64,000 nucleotides of DNA from Chitinophaga sp. CB10 (GCA_001870995.2 MLAV02000018.1:1-64000), one strand, 5' to 3'; positions 36,436-45,966 are shown, counted from the stretch's first letter. Notes: generated by a model from the sequence alone, not told the origin. Numbers and translations: made by a program.

Positions 36436-37203
36436 ATGAAAAGCATTCTTTCCGCAGCCCTGCTGCTCCTGCTGATGAGCAGCGCCGGCTTCTCCCAGCA
36501 AAAAATAAAAGTACTCAGCTACAACATACACCACGGCGCGAACATGAAAAATGTGATCGACCTGCCAGCCATTGCAGCAGTGATCAACGCTGAAAAGCCC
36601 GACCTGGTTGCCTTACAGGAGGTGGACAGCGCCACCGGCCGCAGCGGCAAAGTGGATCAGCTCCAGGAGCTGGCCCGGCTTACCGGCATGTATGGCTACT
36701 TTGGCCGCTCCATGAATTACGATGGCGGCGGTTACGGCACCGGCATCCTTTCCCGCTATCCCATCAAAGAAGCCGCCACCCTGCAAATGCCGGTGGGCGA
36801 AGGAAAAGAGCCACGGGCGACCAGTATGATTGTAACCAACATACCTGGTACCAAAGGCGTTCGCTTTGCCAGCACCCACCTGGATGTGGAGCGCGAAGAT
36901 ACCTGGCGCATACAGGAAGCCGAGCTGCTCTGCCAACATTTTAAAACAAGTACACTGCCGGTGATCATTGCGGGCGATTTCAACGCCCTGCCAGACAGCA
37001 AGCCTATTGCGGCTTTCAGGCAATTGTTCACCGACCTCTCTGCGGACTCAGGCCCCAGTTTCCCTTCGGAAAAGCCGGGGATTAAGCTGGATTACATCAT
37101 GACCGCCAAAGCGCCCGCCCGCTGGAAAGCCGCGCTGGCGAAGGTAATCAACGAACCGATGGCATCCGACCACCGCCCTGTTTACGTAGAGATCAGCCTG
37201 TAA
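36436..37203 (+). CDS. Exported endonuclease/exonuclease/phosphatase (EEP) family hydrolase
   Basis: 255 residues, signal peptide ending SAGFSQ. EEP-fold motifs: SYNIHHG, LQEVDSATGRSG, STHLDVE, AGDFNALPDS and SDHRPVYVE, which supply the Mg and catalytic Asp/His residues. The exported form with these motifs is common in Bacteroidota and acts on phosphodiesters of unknown identity rather than necessarily DNA. Operon with the phosphodiesterase gene upstream and GH20 gene 16 bp downstream. Confidence 0.85.
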   Translation: MKSILSAALLLLLMSSAGFSQQKIKVLSYNIHHGANMKNVIDLPAIAAVINAEKPDLVALQEVDSATGRSGKVDQLQELARLTGMYGYFGRSMNYDGGGYGTGILSRYPIKEAATLQMPVGEGKEPRATSMIVTNIPGTKGVRFASTHLDVEREDTWRIQEAELLCQHFKTSTLPVIIAGDFNALPDSKPIAAFRQLFTDLSADSGPSFPSEKPGIKLDYIMTAKAPARWKAALAKVINEPMASDHRPVYVEISL

Positions 37204-37219
37204 AAACTATCAACTTCAT

Positions 37220-39517
37220 ATGACTTTGAAAAAATTATCTCGCTGGGGCCTGTCTATCGCCCTGCTGGGCCTGTTCAGCTGCGGCAACGGCAGCAACCCA
37301 GGCACGCCGAAAGGTAAGGTGAGCATCATTCCCATGCCGGTAAACGTGCAGGAAAAAGCAGACTCCTTCCTGCTGAACAAACGCACCGTACTGGTGGCCG
37401 GTAATGAGGCCGACAAACAAACGGCGGCGCTCTTCAACAGCTGGCTGAAGGAGCTTACCGGCTATGAGCTGGACGTGGCGCCGCAAGGTACGGACAATGC
37501 CATCCTGCTCCATAGCGGTACGGACACTACTAACGCGGAAGGCTATACGCTGGACGTGAATAACAAAACCATTACCATCAACGGTAACAGCAGCGCCGGT
37601 ACCTTCTACGGCGTACAGTCGCTCATACAGCTGCTGCCGGTAGAAAAAGCCAGCGCCATGTACGTTCCCGGCGTGCATATTGAGGACGCGCCCCGCTTCG
37701 CCTACCGCGGTTTGCACCTGGATGTGAGCCGGCACTTCTTCCCGGTGGAGTTTATCAAGAAGTACATCGACCTGATGGCGATGCATAAGTACAATACTTT
37801 CCACTGGCACCTGACGGACGACCAGGGATGGAGAATTGAAATCAAGCGTTTCCCGCGCCTGCAGGAAGTGGCTTCCAAACGGAAGGAAACCATGGCCGGC
37901 CATTACAACGAAGGGAAATACGATGGCAAGCCTTACGGCGGCTTCTACACGCAGGAGCAGGTGAAGGAAGTGGTGAAATATGCAGCGGAGCATTTTGTAA
38001 CGGTTATCCCGGAAATAGAAATGCCGGGCCATGCCCTGGCTGCCCTGGCCGCCTATCCTAACCTCGGTTGCACCGGCGGCCCTTACGAAGTAGGCACCCG
38101 CTGGGGCGTACTGGACGACGTATTCTGCGCCGGCAACGACAGCGTGTTCACCTTCCTGGAATCCGTGATGGAAGAGGTTTTACCGCTGTTCCCCAGCAGG
38201 TACGTGCACATCGGCGGGGATGAATGCCCGAAGGTACGCTGGGAAAAATGCCCTAAATGCCAGGCGCGTATCAAAGCCCTTGGCCTGAAGGACGAGCATG
38301 CCCTGCAGAGCTACTTCATCCAGCGCATGGAAAAATACCTCAACGCACATGGCAAACAGATCATCGGCTGGGATGAAATCCTGGAAGGCGGCCTGGCGCC
38401 TAATGCGACGGTGATGAGCTGGAGAGGCATTGAAGGCGGTATTACCGCTGCCAAACAGCATCATGATGTGATCATGACGCCGGGCGATTACTGCTATTTT
38501 GACCATTATCAGTCGAAAAGTAAAACAGAGCCACTGGCTATTGGCGGCTACCTGCCGGTCAGCAAGGTGTACGAATACGAGCCTATCCCTGCGGAGTTAA
38601 CCGCGGATGAAGCCAAATATATCAAGGGCGCGCAGGCCAACCTCTGGTCGGAATACATTGCCAGTCCTGAGCATATGGAATACATGGTGTATCCGCGCGC
38701 TACCGCGCTGGCGGAAGTGCTTTGGTCGCCGGCGGACAAACGCGACTATAACAACTTTGTAGAAAGGTTGAAAGTACACCTGAAACGCCTGGACCTCAAG
38801 AAAGTGAATTACGCCAAACATGTGTTTGAAATCACCGGGGCGGTGGAAGATAACCATAAAGGCGGTGTGCAGGTAAAGCTGGATGCCAAACTGGATGGCG
38901 GTAAAATTACCTATACTACTGACAGTACCGCGCCTACAGCGGAAGGTACCGCTTACCGCGCGCCGGTACAGGTGCAGCAATCAGGTACCATCCGCGCGCA
39001 GGTATTCCAGGACGGGAAGCCTTTTGGCAATGAGTACAGCCAGGCTTTCCTGTACCACAAAGGCCTGGGCAAAAAGGTAACCCTGGCTGCCCCGCCTGAA
39101 AAGAATTACAACCCGGGTACTCCCTTTGCGCTGGTAAACGGCGTGCAGGGCAGTGCGGAGTTTAATGACAACCAATGGTTCGGATACAAAACCACTCCGC
39201 TCACAGCCGTGGTGGAACTGGATAGCATCCAGGATATCAGCGAGTTAGGCACCAATACCATCAAAGGCGCCTCCAACTGGATCTATCCGCCCAGGTCTGT
39301 TGTTTTTTCTGTTTCGGAAGATGGGAATGCTTACAAGGAAGTATTTAAGCAAACCAGCTTTACTGCTGACGGTATCAACAGGATCAGGGCGAAAATTACG
39401 CCGGTAAGGGCTAAATATGTGAAAATGCAGGCCGTTCCTTATGGTAATATCCCGGCAGGGGCGGTTGGTGCAGGTAATCCTGCGTGGATGTTCATTGATG
39501 AGATTATTATCAATTAA
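37220..39517 (+). CDS. GH20 beta-N-acetylhexosaminidase lipoprotein
   Basis: 765 residues. Lipobox LFSC (Cys-21). Residues 35-155 form the GH20b domain, 160-515 the barrel with HWHLTDDQGWR (195-205), and catalytic pair Asp-334/Glu-335 in HIGGDECPK. It continues with a CHB_HEX_C-like segment (YTTDSTAPTAEG) and an F5/8-type domain at the end. Removes terminal beta-GlcNAc/GalNAc; surface or periplasmic lipoprotein. Downstream of EEP in the same operon; a terminator follows after about 90 bp. Confidence 0.95.
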   Translation: MTLKKLSRWGLSIALLGLFSCGNGSNPGTPKGKVSIIPMPVNVQEKADSFLLNKRTVLVAGNEADKQTAALFNSWLKELTGYELDVAPQGTDNAILLHSGTDTTNAEGYTLDVNNKTITINGNSSAGTFYGVQSLIQLLPVEKASAMYVPGVHIEDAPRFAYRGLHLDVSRHFFPVEFIKKYIDLMAMHKYNTFHWHLTDDQGWRIEIKRFPRLQEVASKRKETMAGHYNEGKYDGKPYGGFYTQEQVKEVVKYAAEHFVTVIPEIEMPGHALAALAAYPNLGCTGGPYEVGTRWGVLDDVFCAGNDSVFTFLESVMEEVLPLFPSRYVHIGGDECPKVRWEKCPKCQARIKALGLKDEHALQSYFIQRMEKYLNAHGKQIIGWDEILEGGLAPNATVMSWRGIEGGITAAKQHHDVIMTPGDYCYFDHYQSKSKTEPLAIGGYLPVSKVYEYEPIPAELTADEAKYIKGAQANLWSEYIASPEHMEYMVYPRATALAEVLWSPADKRDYNNFVERLKVHLKRLDLKKVNYAKHVFEITGAVEDNHKGGVQVKLDAKLDGGKITYTTDSTAPTAEGTAYRAPVQVQQSGTIRAQVFQDGKPFGNEYSQAFLYHKGLGKKVTLAAPPEKNYNPGTPFALVNGVQGSAEFNDNQWFGYKTTPLTAVVELDSIQDISELGTNTIKGASNWIYPPRSVVFSVSEDGNAYKEVFKQTSFTADGINRIRAKITPVRAKYVKMQAVPYGNIPAGAVGAGNPAWMFIDEIIIN

Positions 39518-39610
39518 ATCTGCGGAATGCCGCCATGATAAAGAAAGAGGCGGGATGCGCCGGATTGCCGGTAATCATCTCAGCAACACGCCCGGGCCCA
39601 TAAAACAAAG

Positions 39611-39643
39611 AAACCGTCTGGCATGACACCAGACGGTTTTTTT
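39611..39643 (+). terminator. Terminator after the GH20 gene
   Basis: Stem AAACCGTCTGG / CCAGACGGTTT with a 7-nt loop and seven Ts. The rest of the 329-bp gap to the NagB gene shows no gene; the last 60 bp before 39847 are AT rich but lack an exact TAnnTTTG box. Confidence 0.88.
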
Positions 39644-39846
39644 GTTGATCCTACACCTAATTTATATTATGAAAAAAGCATTTCCCGAAAGCATTCAACT
39701 ATATTAACGGAATCGGAAGGAAAATGGTTCTCCCGCCGCGCAAGAATTTTCAATTAAATAAGTGCTAAATAAACGTAGATATTAGCGGTATTTTTTTTAA
39801 TTTTCCGGCTCGTTTTTAAACCGCATCTAATCAAAAACGTTTACAA

Positions 39847-41772
39847 ATGACGATTAATCATCAGGAAATCGAACTGATCGACAGCTTTGAGCAAATTGCT
39901 GTGGAAATTCATTCCTCTGCCAAAGAGGGTTCCAAAGCAGTTGCCCGCGAAATCGCCGCGCTGATCCGCGAGCGGCAGGCTGCCAATCAAAAATGTGTTT
40001 TAGGACTGGCGACAGGCTCCACTCCTAAGTACCTCTATGCCGAACTTGTACGCCTGCACAAGGAAGAAGGGCTGAGCTTCAAAAATGTAATTACGTTTAA
40101 CCTGGATGAATACTACCCAATAGAGCCGGATGCTCTCCAGAGCTACAACCGCTTTATGAAAGAACACCTGTTCAATCATGTGGATATTCCTGAAGGCAAT
40201 TACAACGTTCCGGACGGTACTATCCAGAAAGACCAGATCAAACAATACTGCGAGCAGTATGACAGAAAGATCGAGGAAGCCGGTGGCATTGATATCCAGA
40301 TCCTGGGTATCGGTAACAACGGTCATATCGGTTTCAACGAGCCTGGTTCCAACATCAACTCCCACACCCGTCTGATCACGCTGGACAACAGTACCCGTCT
40401 GGCAAATGCATATGAGTTCCCTAACATGAGCCAGGTACCCCGTTTGGCCATCACCATGGGTATCGGCACTATCATGAAGGCTAAGCGCGTACTGCTGATG
40501 GCCTGGGGCTCCCACAAAGCGAAAATCGTATGCCGTTCCGTAGAAGGCCAGAGCACTGACCAGGTGCCCGCTTCCCTGCTGCAACAGCATGCTAACTGCA
40601 AATTCGTGATCGATGAGCAGGCTGCTGCTGAGCTGACCCGCTTCAAAGAGCCATGGCTCACCGGCGATTGCGAATGGACGCCTAAGCTGATCCGCAAAGC
40701 CGTAACCGGCCTGGCGCTGAAGCTCAACAAGCCTATCCTCATGCTGACCGATAAAGACTACAATGAAAACGGTTTGAACGACCTCATTGTACAATACGGT
40801 TCCGCATATGAGCTGAATATTAAAGAATTCAACGCTATCCGCGATACCATCACCGGCTGGCCGGGCGGTAAACCGGGCCCTCAGCTGCCTAAGCATCCGG
40901 AGCGCTCCGAGCCTGCGAAGAAAACAGTGCTGATCTTCTCTCCGCACCCGGACGATGATATCATTTCCATGGGTGGCACCTTCATCCGCCTGCATGAGCA
41001 GGGCCATGATGTGCACGTAGCTTACCAGACTTCCGGCAACATCGCGGTTACCGATGAATTCGTACTCCGCTTCGTGGACTTCGCCGTAGGCTTTGAGCAT
41101 ATGTTCGACATCGACGGTAGCAAATCCACCCAGATCCTGGCAGACGCCAAAGCGTTTATCAACAGCAAAAAGCCAAGCCAGAAGGATACACCGGAAATCC
41201 GCTCCATCAAAGGGCTGATCCGCCGTTGCGAAGCGAAAGCTACCTGCCGCTACGTAGGCATCCCTGAAGGTAATGAACACTTCATGAACCTGCCTTTCTA
41301 CGAAACCGGCCTGGTGGAAAAGAAACCAATGGGCCCGGAAGATGTGCAGCTGACGGTAGACCTGCTCCGCAAAATCAAACCGCAGCAGGTGTATTGCGCC
41401 GGCGACCTCGCCGATCCGCATGGCACCCACAAAGTATGCCTGGACATTATCTTCGCAGCACTGGAAATCGTGAAGAACGACGACTGGGCCAAAGATTGCT
41501 GGGTATGGCTGTACAAAGGCGCATGGCAGGAATGGGACATCCACGAAATCGAAATGGCTGTACCAATGAGCCCTGACCAGGTGTACCAGAAACGCCTCGG
41601 TATCTTCATCCACCAGAGCCAGAAAGACGTGGTGCCTTTCCAGGGTACCGACAGCCGCGAGTTCTGGGAGCGTGCGGAAGACCGTAACGCCAACACCGCG
41701 CAACTCTACGATAAGCTCGGCTTACAGCAATATGCAGCCATGGAAGCGTTTGTACGCTACCATTTCATGTAA
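39847..41772 (+). CDS. nagB: Glucosamine-6-phosphate deaminase fused to a PIG-L/LmbE deacetylase domain
   Basis: 641 residues, two enzymes in one chain. N-terminal part (about 1-300) is a NagB deaminase: GLATGSTPK (53-61), NLDEYYP (85-91), GIGNNGHIGFNEPG (154-167). C-terminal part (about 355-641) is a PIG-L/LmbE zinc deacetylase: FSPHPDDD (364-371) and a later DPHGTHKVC for the second His set. Ordinary NagB is about 260 residues. No nagA lies in the window, so the fused deacetylase might act on GlcNAc-6-phosphate and feed the deaminase. The fusion is known in Bacteroidota, but the activity of its second half is inferred. Confidence 0.92.
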   Translation: MTINHQEIELIDSFEQIAVEIHSSAKEGSKAVAREIAALIRERQAANQKCVLGLATGSTPKYLYAELVRLHKEEGLSFKNVITFNLDEYYPIEPDALQSYNRFMKEHLFNHVDIPEGNYNVPDGTIQKDQIKQYCEQYDRKIEEAGGIDIQILGIGNNGHIGFNEPGSNINSHTRLITLDNSTRLANAYEFPNMSQVPRLAITMGIGTIMKAKRVLLMAWGSHKAKIVCRSVEGQSTDQVPASLLQQHANCKFVIDEQAAAELTRFKEPWLTGDCEWTPKLIRKAVTGLALKLNKPILMLTDKDYNENGLNDLIVQYGSAYELNIKEFNAIRDTITGWPGGKPGPQLPKHPERSEPAKKTVLIFSPHPDDDIISMGGTFIRLHEQGHDVHVAYQTSGNIAVTDEFVLRFVDFAVGFEHMFDIDGSKSTQILADAKAFINSKKPSQKDTPEIRSIKGLIRRCEAKATCRYVGIPEGNEHFMNLPFYETGLVEKKPMGPEDVQLTVDLLRKIKPQQVYCAGDLADPHGTHKVCLDIIFAALEIVKNDDWAKDCWVWLYKGAWQEWDIHEIEMAVPMSPDQVYQKRLGIFIHQSQKDVVPFQGTDSREFWERAEDRNANTAQLYDKLGLQQYAAMEAFVRYHFM

Positions 41773-41792
41773 TTGCTACAGATATTCAACTG

Positions 41793-41825
41793 AAAAAGGG
41801 GTTGCCGGTCCGGCAGCCCCTTTTT
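41793..41825 (+). terminator. Terminator after nagB
   Basis: Stem AAAAAGGGG-TGCCGG / CCGGCA-CCCCTTTTT with T run, directly past the stop. Confidence 0.88.
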
Positions 41826-41946
41826 ATATTCAGCGCTTTCCATTGCATAACATCCGCATAACTCCACCCTAATTACCATTGGTATAATTTACCCTTCATA
41901 TTGCAAATATTCTTTTAAATTACGCCACAAACTACAATGCGCTTCA

Positions 41947-42516
41947 ATGGAAAATGATATCCTCATTGACTTCCGTTTTACTAAAACGAAACCAGGCTTT
42001 GGTGATCTGTTCCTGATTACGGGTGAAACCCATCCTAAATTCGCCCCCCGTAACAATGCCTTCGGGCAACTGGCCCACCTGGGCTTTGAGCAGTTGGACG
42101 ACTTTTTCGGTATTCTTAACAGTGAGGAAGCCGGCGACGATGTAATCGTATGGCTCTTCCCCATGCTGAACGGAGAGGAAGTATTTCACAACAGCGGCTC
42201 CTTCGATGCCATCCGCCTCTCTTACAACGCGCTGCGCAATACTGCGGACAGCCTCGCCATCCTGCAGGCATGCTACGATGCCTTCACCACCCACCTGGAT
42301 ACCCAGGCCCTCTTCGAAGGGAAAGCCATCAACTCCTTTGAACCGGTACGCGCAAAAGCCGGCGAAATCATCAGCTACTGGCGCGGCAACCAGATAGAAC
42401 CCGGCTCCGAAGCCAGCCTGCTTATCGACGAAGACGATGACGAGGACTGGGATGACGACGAATTCCTGGATGAAGACTGGGTAGATGAGGATGAAGATGA
42501 TAACAGTAAAAAGTAA
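41947..42516 (+). CDS. Acidic-tailed cytosolic protein, unknown function
   Basis: 189 residues without signal or membrane segment. Folded part (1-160) has no motif I recognise; the tail (about 161-187) is a run of Asp/Glu (DEDDDEDWDDDEF) with Trp. Acidic tails of this kind may bind basic partners or cations. Stands alone between two terminators. Start is the ATG at 41947, 177 bp after nagB. Confidence 0.75.
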   Translation: MENDILIDFRFTKTKPGFGDLFLITGETHPKFAPRNNAFGQLAHLGFEQLDDFFGILNSEEAGDDVIVWLFPMLNGEEVFHNSGSFDAIRLSYNALRNTADSLAILQACYDAFTTHLDTQALFEGKAINSFEPVRAKAGEIISYWRGNQIEPGSEASLLIDEDDDEDWDDDEFLDEDWVDEDEDDNSKK

Positions 42517-42551
42517 GCCTTAGCGGTACACGGTAACTTCGGCATATGCCT

Positions 42552-42588
42552 AACGGGCGACTTACCTCAGGTACGTCGCCCGTTGGTT
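42552..42588 (+). terminator. Terminator after the acidic-tailed protein gene
   Basis: Stem AACGGGCGAC / GTCGCCCGTT and then GGTTTTTG. Confidence 0.8.
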
Positions 42589-42653
42589 TTTGATGCCTTA
42601 TTTCTTTCTCCCAAAAAAATATTAAATTGTAACCACCTATACAACTAAACCTG

Positions 42654-43040
42654 ATGCCAACAACTATGACTACACGTAATTTCAAAGGTTATGCCGGGCT
42701 GGTATTGGCCGCCGTTATAGTGGCCGCGCTGCTCATTTCCGGCATTCCCGGCTCCCGCAAAGCCACCCACGAAAAACATACAGTCAAAACCGCAACAGTT
42801 GAAGAAGTTAAAGAGGGTTCCGCCGGTATTATCCTCCACCTGAAAAACGATCCGAAGATCTATTTTATCGACACCAAAAAACGCCGGCACCCCAGCGCGG
42901 CCGAGCTGCAACGCCAACTCTCCGGCAAGGAAACCCGGCTGGTAGTGGCCGACAACTGGTCGCCCCTGGACCCCTTTTCCAGCATGCAGGAAATAGAGTC
43001 GATCGAGTTGGAACAACACACCGTCTTTTCGGCGCACTAA
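42654..43040 (+). CDS. Single-pass membrane protein, unknown function
   Basis: 128 residues: one hydrophobic segment (about 14-31, GLVLAAVIVAALLISG) and an outside domain with IILHLKNDPKIYFIDTKK and LVVADNWSPLDPF. No family recognised. ATG at 42654; an in-frame ATG four codons later (42666) would also keep the helix. It starts a short plus-strand group with the lipoprotein behind it (40 bp gap). Confidence 0.65.
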   Translation: MPTTMTTRNFKGYAGLVLAAVIVAALLISGIPGSRKATHEKHTVKTATVEEVKEGSAGIILHLKNDPKIYFIDTKKRRHPSAAELQRQLSGKETRLVVADNWSPLDPFSSMQEIESIELEQHTVFSAH

Positions 43041-43080
43041 CCTTTTTTCTTTATCTTAGTCACCTGTATATGTGTGACTT

Positions 43081-43902
43081 ATGAAGAAGATTACCTATTT
43101 GTTACTCGCTGTTTTGTTGATAGCCTGCGATCCGAAAGGCAGCAGCAAATACGATAATGAGGAAGATTCCGGGAAGGCAAAGACGACGACCGACGCTAAG
43201 AAAACGCCCGCCAAAGCGGCCAAACCTATTGGCGGCGAGAGAATAAATAAATCCGCTACCATCCGCCAGCAGCCCAACGGTACGCCCGTTGCGAGCCTGG
43301 TCGACTATGCGCCCGTGCGCTGCGCCACCATCCGTAAAGGCTGGTACCCCGTGAGTATTGATTTCGACATCACGGCGGACGAATACCGCAAACCCAGCTT
43401 CCGCAAAGGCCGCAAGCTGTCCGTCAACGGCGTGCCTGCCGGCGCCCTGCTTCGCGATATCAAACTGCCCGTTTCCACCAATGGCGACAGGATGTGGGCT
43501 ACCATCGAAGGCTTTACCGAACAAAGCAGCATCCGCCAGGGCAGCATTGTGGAAGTGGCGGCCGTCAACTTCCTGAAGCAGCATAAAGACTACAGCATCG
43601 ACGGCCTGCAACCTTTTATCCACAACTTCCAGCTGGATGAGGACAGCGCCATCAAACCCTACGTGCTGTATTACAATTATGAAAGCGGGATCGACGATCC
43701 GAGCCCCGGCTACCGCCTCGCGTTTGTCTGCCAGGGTAAGCAGCTGATCGGCGTGCTGCATTCCCGCCCGTTTGCCCTGCAAGGCACTACGCCACGCCGC
43801 CTGCAACGCGGCTATGCCGTGAACTTCCTGCCGGGTATCGACGATTACCTGAAAGAAGATTTCTGCAAGAAATTCAATTCCTATATAGTCACAGTTGATT
43901 AA
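43081..43902 (+). CDS. Lipoprotein with a KPIGG linker and unknown body
   Basis: 273 residues, lipobox LIAC (Cys-16), then a charged low-complexity linker (KAKTTTDAKKTPAKAAK). The body starts with RINKSATIRQQPNGTPVASL, which looks like an SH3-type bacterial surface motif, followed by an unrecognised domain. No close partner gene apart from the membrane protein upstream. Function unknown. Confidence 0.65.
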   Translation: MKKITYLLLAVLLIACDPKGSSKYDNEEDSGKAKTTTDAKKTPAKAAKPIGGERINKSATIRQQPNGTPVASLVDYAPVRCATIRKGWYPVSIDFDITADEYRKPSFRKGRKLSVNGVPAGALLRDIKLPVSTNGDRMWATIEGFTEQSSIRQGSIVEVAAVNFLKQHKDYSIDGLQPFIHNFQLDEDSAIKPYVLYYNYESGIDDPSPGYRLAFVCQGKQLIGVLHSRPFALQGTTPRRLQRGYAVNFLPGIDDYLKEDFCKKFNSYIVTVD

Positions 43903-43995
43903 TGTCATAACTTTTCGTTATAACCTATTACTTTTAAAGATTTGACTCCGGCCTTGCCTGTGCTGACCTTTGCTGCATAAACCAACGTTCAGCAT

Positions 43996-44952
43996 ATGGC
44001 ACATCAGCACATCAGCAGCAACAAACTCCGGTTTGCCCCTTTACGCAAACCGCTCTTCTTTACTGCGGCGGCAGTAACGCTGCTGCCCATCGTATCCCCG
44101 CCGGTAGCCCTGTTAATGGGCATTGCGCTGGCGCAGACCACCGGCAACCCCTACGCGCAGCTTACCCGCCGCACCACGCACTGGCTGCTGCAACTCTCTG
44201 TAATAGGCCTCGGCTTTGGCATGAACGCCCACCAGGCGCTGCGGGCCGGCCGGGAAGGCCTGCTGCTCACCATCGCTTCCATTGCCGCCACACTGCTGCT
44301 CGGCTACGGGCTCGGCAGACTGCTAGGCATCGATAAAAAAACCAGTCACCTCGTTGCCAGCGGCACCGCCATTTGCGGAGGCAGCGCCATTGCCGCCATT
44401 GCGCCGGTGGTAAAGGCCAACGATCAACAACTCTCCGTATCCCTGGGTATCATCTTCCTGCTCAACAGCATCGCCCTGTTCCTCTTCCCTGTGCTGGGAC
44501 ATTTATTGCACCTGAGCCAAACCCAGTTTGGTTTGTGGAGCGCGATAGCCATACACGACACCAGCTCCGTGGTAGGCGCCGCCGGCAAGTACGGCACGGA
44601 AGCCCTGCAGGTAGCCACTACGGTGAAGCTTTCCCGCGCGTTGTGGATCATCCCCGTATCCCTGCTCACCGGCCTCCTGTTCAGAAACGGTACCAGCAAC
44701 ATCAGGATCCCCTGGTTCATTGGCTTGTTCGTTATCGCCATGTTACTGAATACCTTCCTGCCGTTGGGCCATATCAGTTATACCCTTACCAGCGCCGCCA
44801 AAACGGGGCTGGCGCTGACCCTCTTCCTCATCGGCAGTAACCTGAGCCGGGAAGTGCTGGGCAGCATCGGCTGGAAACCACTGCTGCAGGGCGTCTTATT
44901 ATGGGTATTCATCAGCGCGGCCACGCTGGCAGCCATTATTTTCCTGCAGTGA
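43996..44952 (+). CDS. YeiH-family (UPF0324) putative anion exporter
   Basis: 318 residues with about nine to ten hydrophobic helices. Family sequences seen: ASGTAICGGSAIAAIAPVV and AIHDTSSVVGAAGKYG, both strongly conserved, plus VIGLGFGMN. YeiH proteins are thought to export sulfate or related anions; the true substrate is not established. Single gene, 93 bp behind the lipoprotein. Confidence 0.88.
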   Translation: MAHQHISSNKLRFAPLRKPLFFTAAAVTLLPIVSPPVALLMGIALAQTTGNPYAQLTRRTTHWLLQLSVIGLGFGMNAHQALRAGREGLLLTIASIAATLLLGYGLGRLLGIDKKTSHLVASGTAICGGSAIAAIAPVVKANDQQLSVSLGIIFLLNSIALFLFPVLGHLLHLSQTQFGLWSAIAIHDTSSVVGAAGKYGTEALQVATTVKLSRALWIIPVSLLTGLLFRNGTSNIRIPWFIGLFVIAMLLNTFLPLGHISYTLTSAAKTGLALTLFLIGSNLSREVLGSIGWKPLLQGVLLWVFISAATLAAIIFLQ

Positions 44953-44966
44953 TCCACTGCAGGAAA
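44940..44966 (+). terminator. Perfect hairpin spanning the yeiH stop codon
   Basis: Arms TTTCCTGCAGTG and CACTGCAGGAAA with a three-base loop; the TGA stop spans the left arm's end and the loop. There is no T run afterwards, so it is at most a weak terminator or an mRNA-end stabiliser. Confidence 0.45.
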
Positions 44967-45084
44967 TATCCCTGCATTTCCTTACATTTGAAATACTGAA
45001 GGATCGTCAGGTATTTTCCCCGGGATGCATCGGCAGGCAGTTAACTGAAATCGCTATTAAATAACCATTATACTTCTTTCCCCT

Positions 45085-45966
45085 ATGAGCTGGAAGCACG
45101 GCGGCCGTGCCACTATTTTCATGGCGCTATCACGGGCTATAGAAAGTACAGCCCCCGCCCATAAAAGACTCCTATACGATCCCTTTGCTGCAGCATTTTT
45201 GTCGCCCCTGTTTCAAAAAATCGTTGCCTGCTGTAACTACGGGCCTCTCCGCAAAGTCACCACTACCATCTTGCAATTCCGCTGGCCGGGCGCTTACACG
45301 GCCGCCATAGCGCGCACCCGCCTGATAGACGATATGATCCGCGACGCGGTGAATAACCAGGGCATCAACCAGGTGATCATCATCAATGCGCGGCTGGATA
45401 CGCGGGCGCACCGGCTGAAAACCAGCATCCCCGTGCAATACGTGGAGGTGGACCTGAAGGAATCCCAGCTGCAAAAGCAGGAAATAATTTTCAACCTCGT
45501 TCCCGAACAGGTGACCTACGTGGATTACGTACCGGCGGACATCCATACGGAGCGGTTATCTTCCGTGATGATCAGCCACCTGCAAAGGGAATACTATAAA
45601 ACCCTGTTCCTCTGGGAAGGCGTTACCTCCAACCTGAAGGCAAAAGAAATTGACGAGTTTTTCGACTATGTCACCCGCTATCCTGCCGGCACGCAGATCA
45701 TCCTTACCTACCTCCATAAAGCGGCCGTGGATAACCCGGATAAATTCCGCGGCTTCCGCTCCGTAGCGCGCACGCTGGGCCGCAAAGGGGAGTTCTTCAA
45801 CTTCGGCGTATATCCCGACGCCTGGACGGCCATGTTCCGGGAGCGCAACATGCACGTTACCTATGATGGCGGCGCCAGCGACTACCGGGCGCAATACTAC
45901 CGGGAGGCCGCCAAACGCATGAAAGGCTACGAATACTTCCGCGTAGTACGGGCCGCATTAAAATAA
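45085..45966 (+). CDS. LCMT-like (leucine carboxyl methyltransferase family) protein with an atypical SAM loop
   Basis: 293 residues. Fits the PF04072-type bacterial family: YDPFAAAFL near the start, ARTRLIDD, and late LFLWEGVTSNL. The SAM loop, normally LGAGFDTRA-like, reads IINARLDTRAHRL (98-110): two glycines of the loop are Asn and Arg. Methyl transfer may therefore be lost or altered. Small-molecule substrates in this family are mostly unknown. Followed by the amidotransferase gene after 60 bp. Confidence 0.8.
   Translation: MSWKHGGRATIFMALSRAIESTAPAHKRLLYDPFAAAFLSPLFQKIVACCNYGPLRKVTTTILQFRWPGAYTAAIARTRLIDDMIRDAVNNQGINQVIIINARLDTRAHRLKTSIPVQYVEVDLKESQLQKQEIIFNLVPEQVTYVDYVPADIHTERLSSVMISHLQREYYKTLFLWEGVTSNLKAKEIDEFFDYVTRYPAGTQIILTYLHKAAVDNPDKFRGFRSVARTLGRKGEFFNFGVYPDAWTAMFRERNMHVTYDGGASDYRAQYYREAAKRMKGYEYFRVVRAALK

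Noticed and set aside
40000..41703. Minus-strand frame of 567 codons opposite nagB
   Set aside because: Antisense shadow; NagB and PIG-L motifs on the plus strand are definite.
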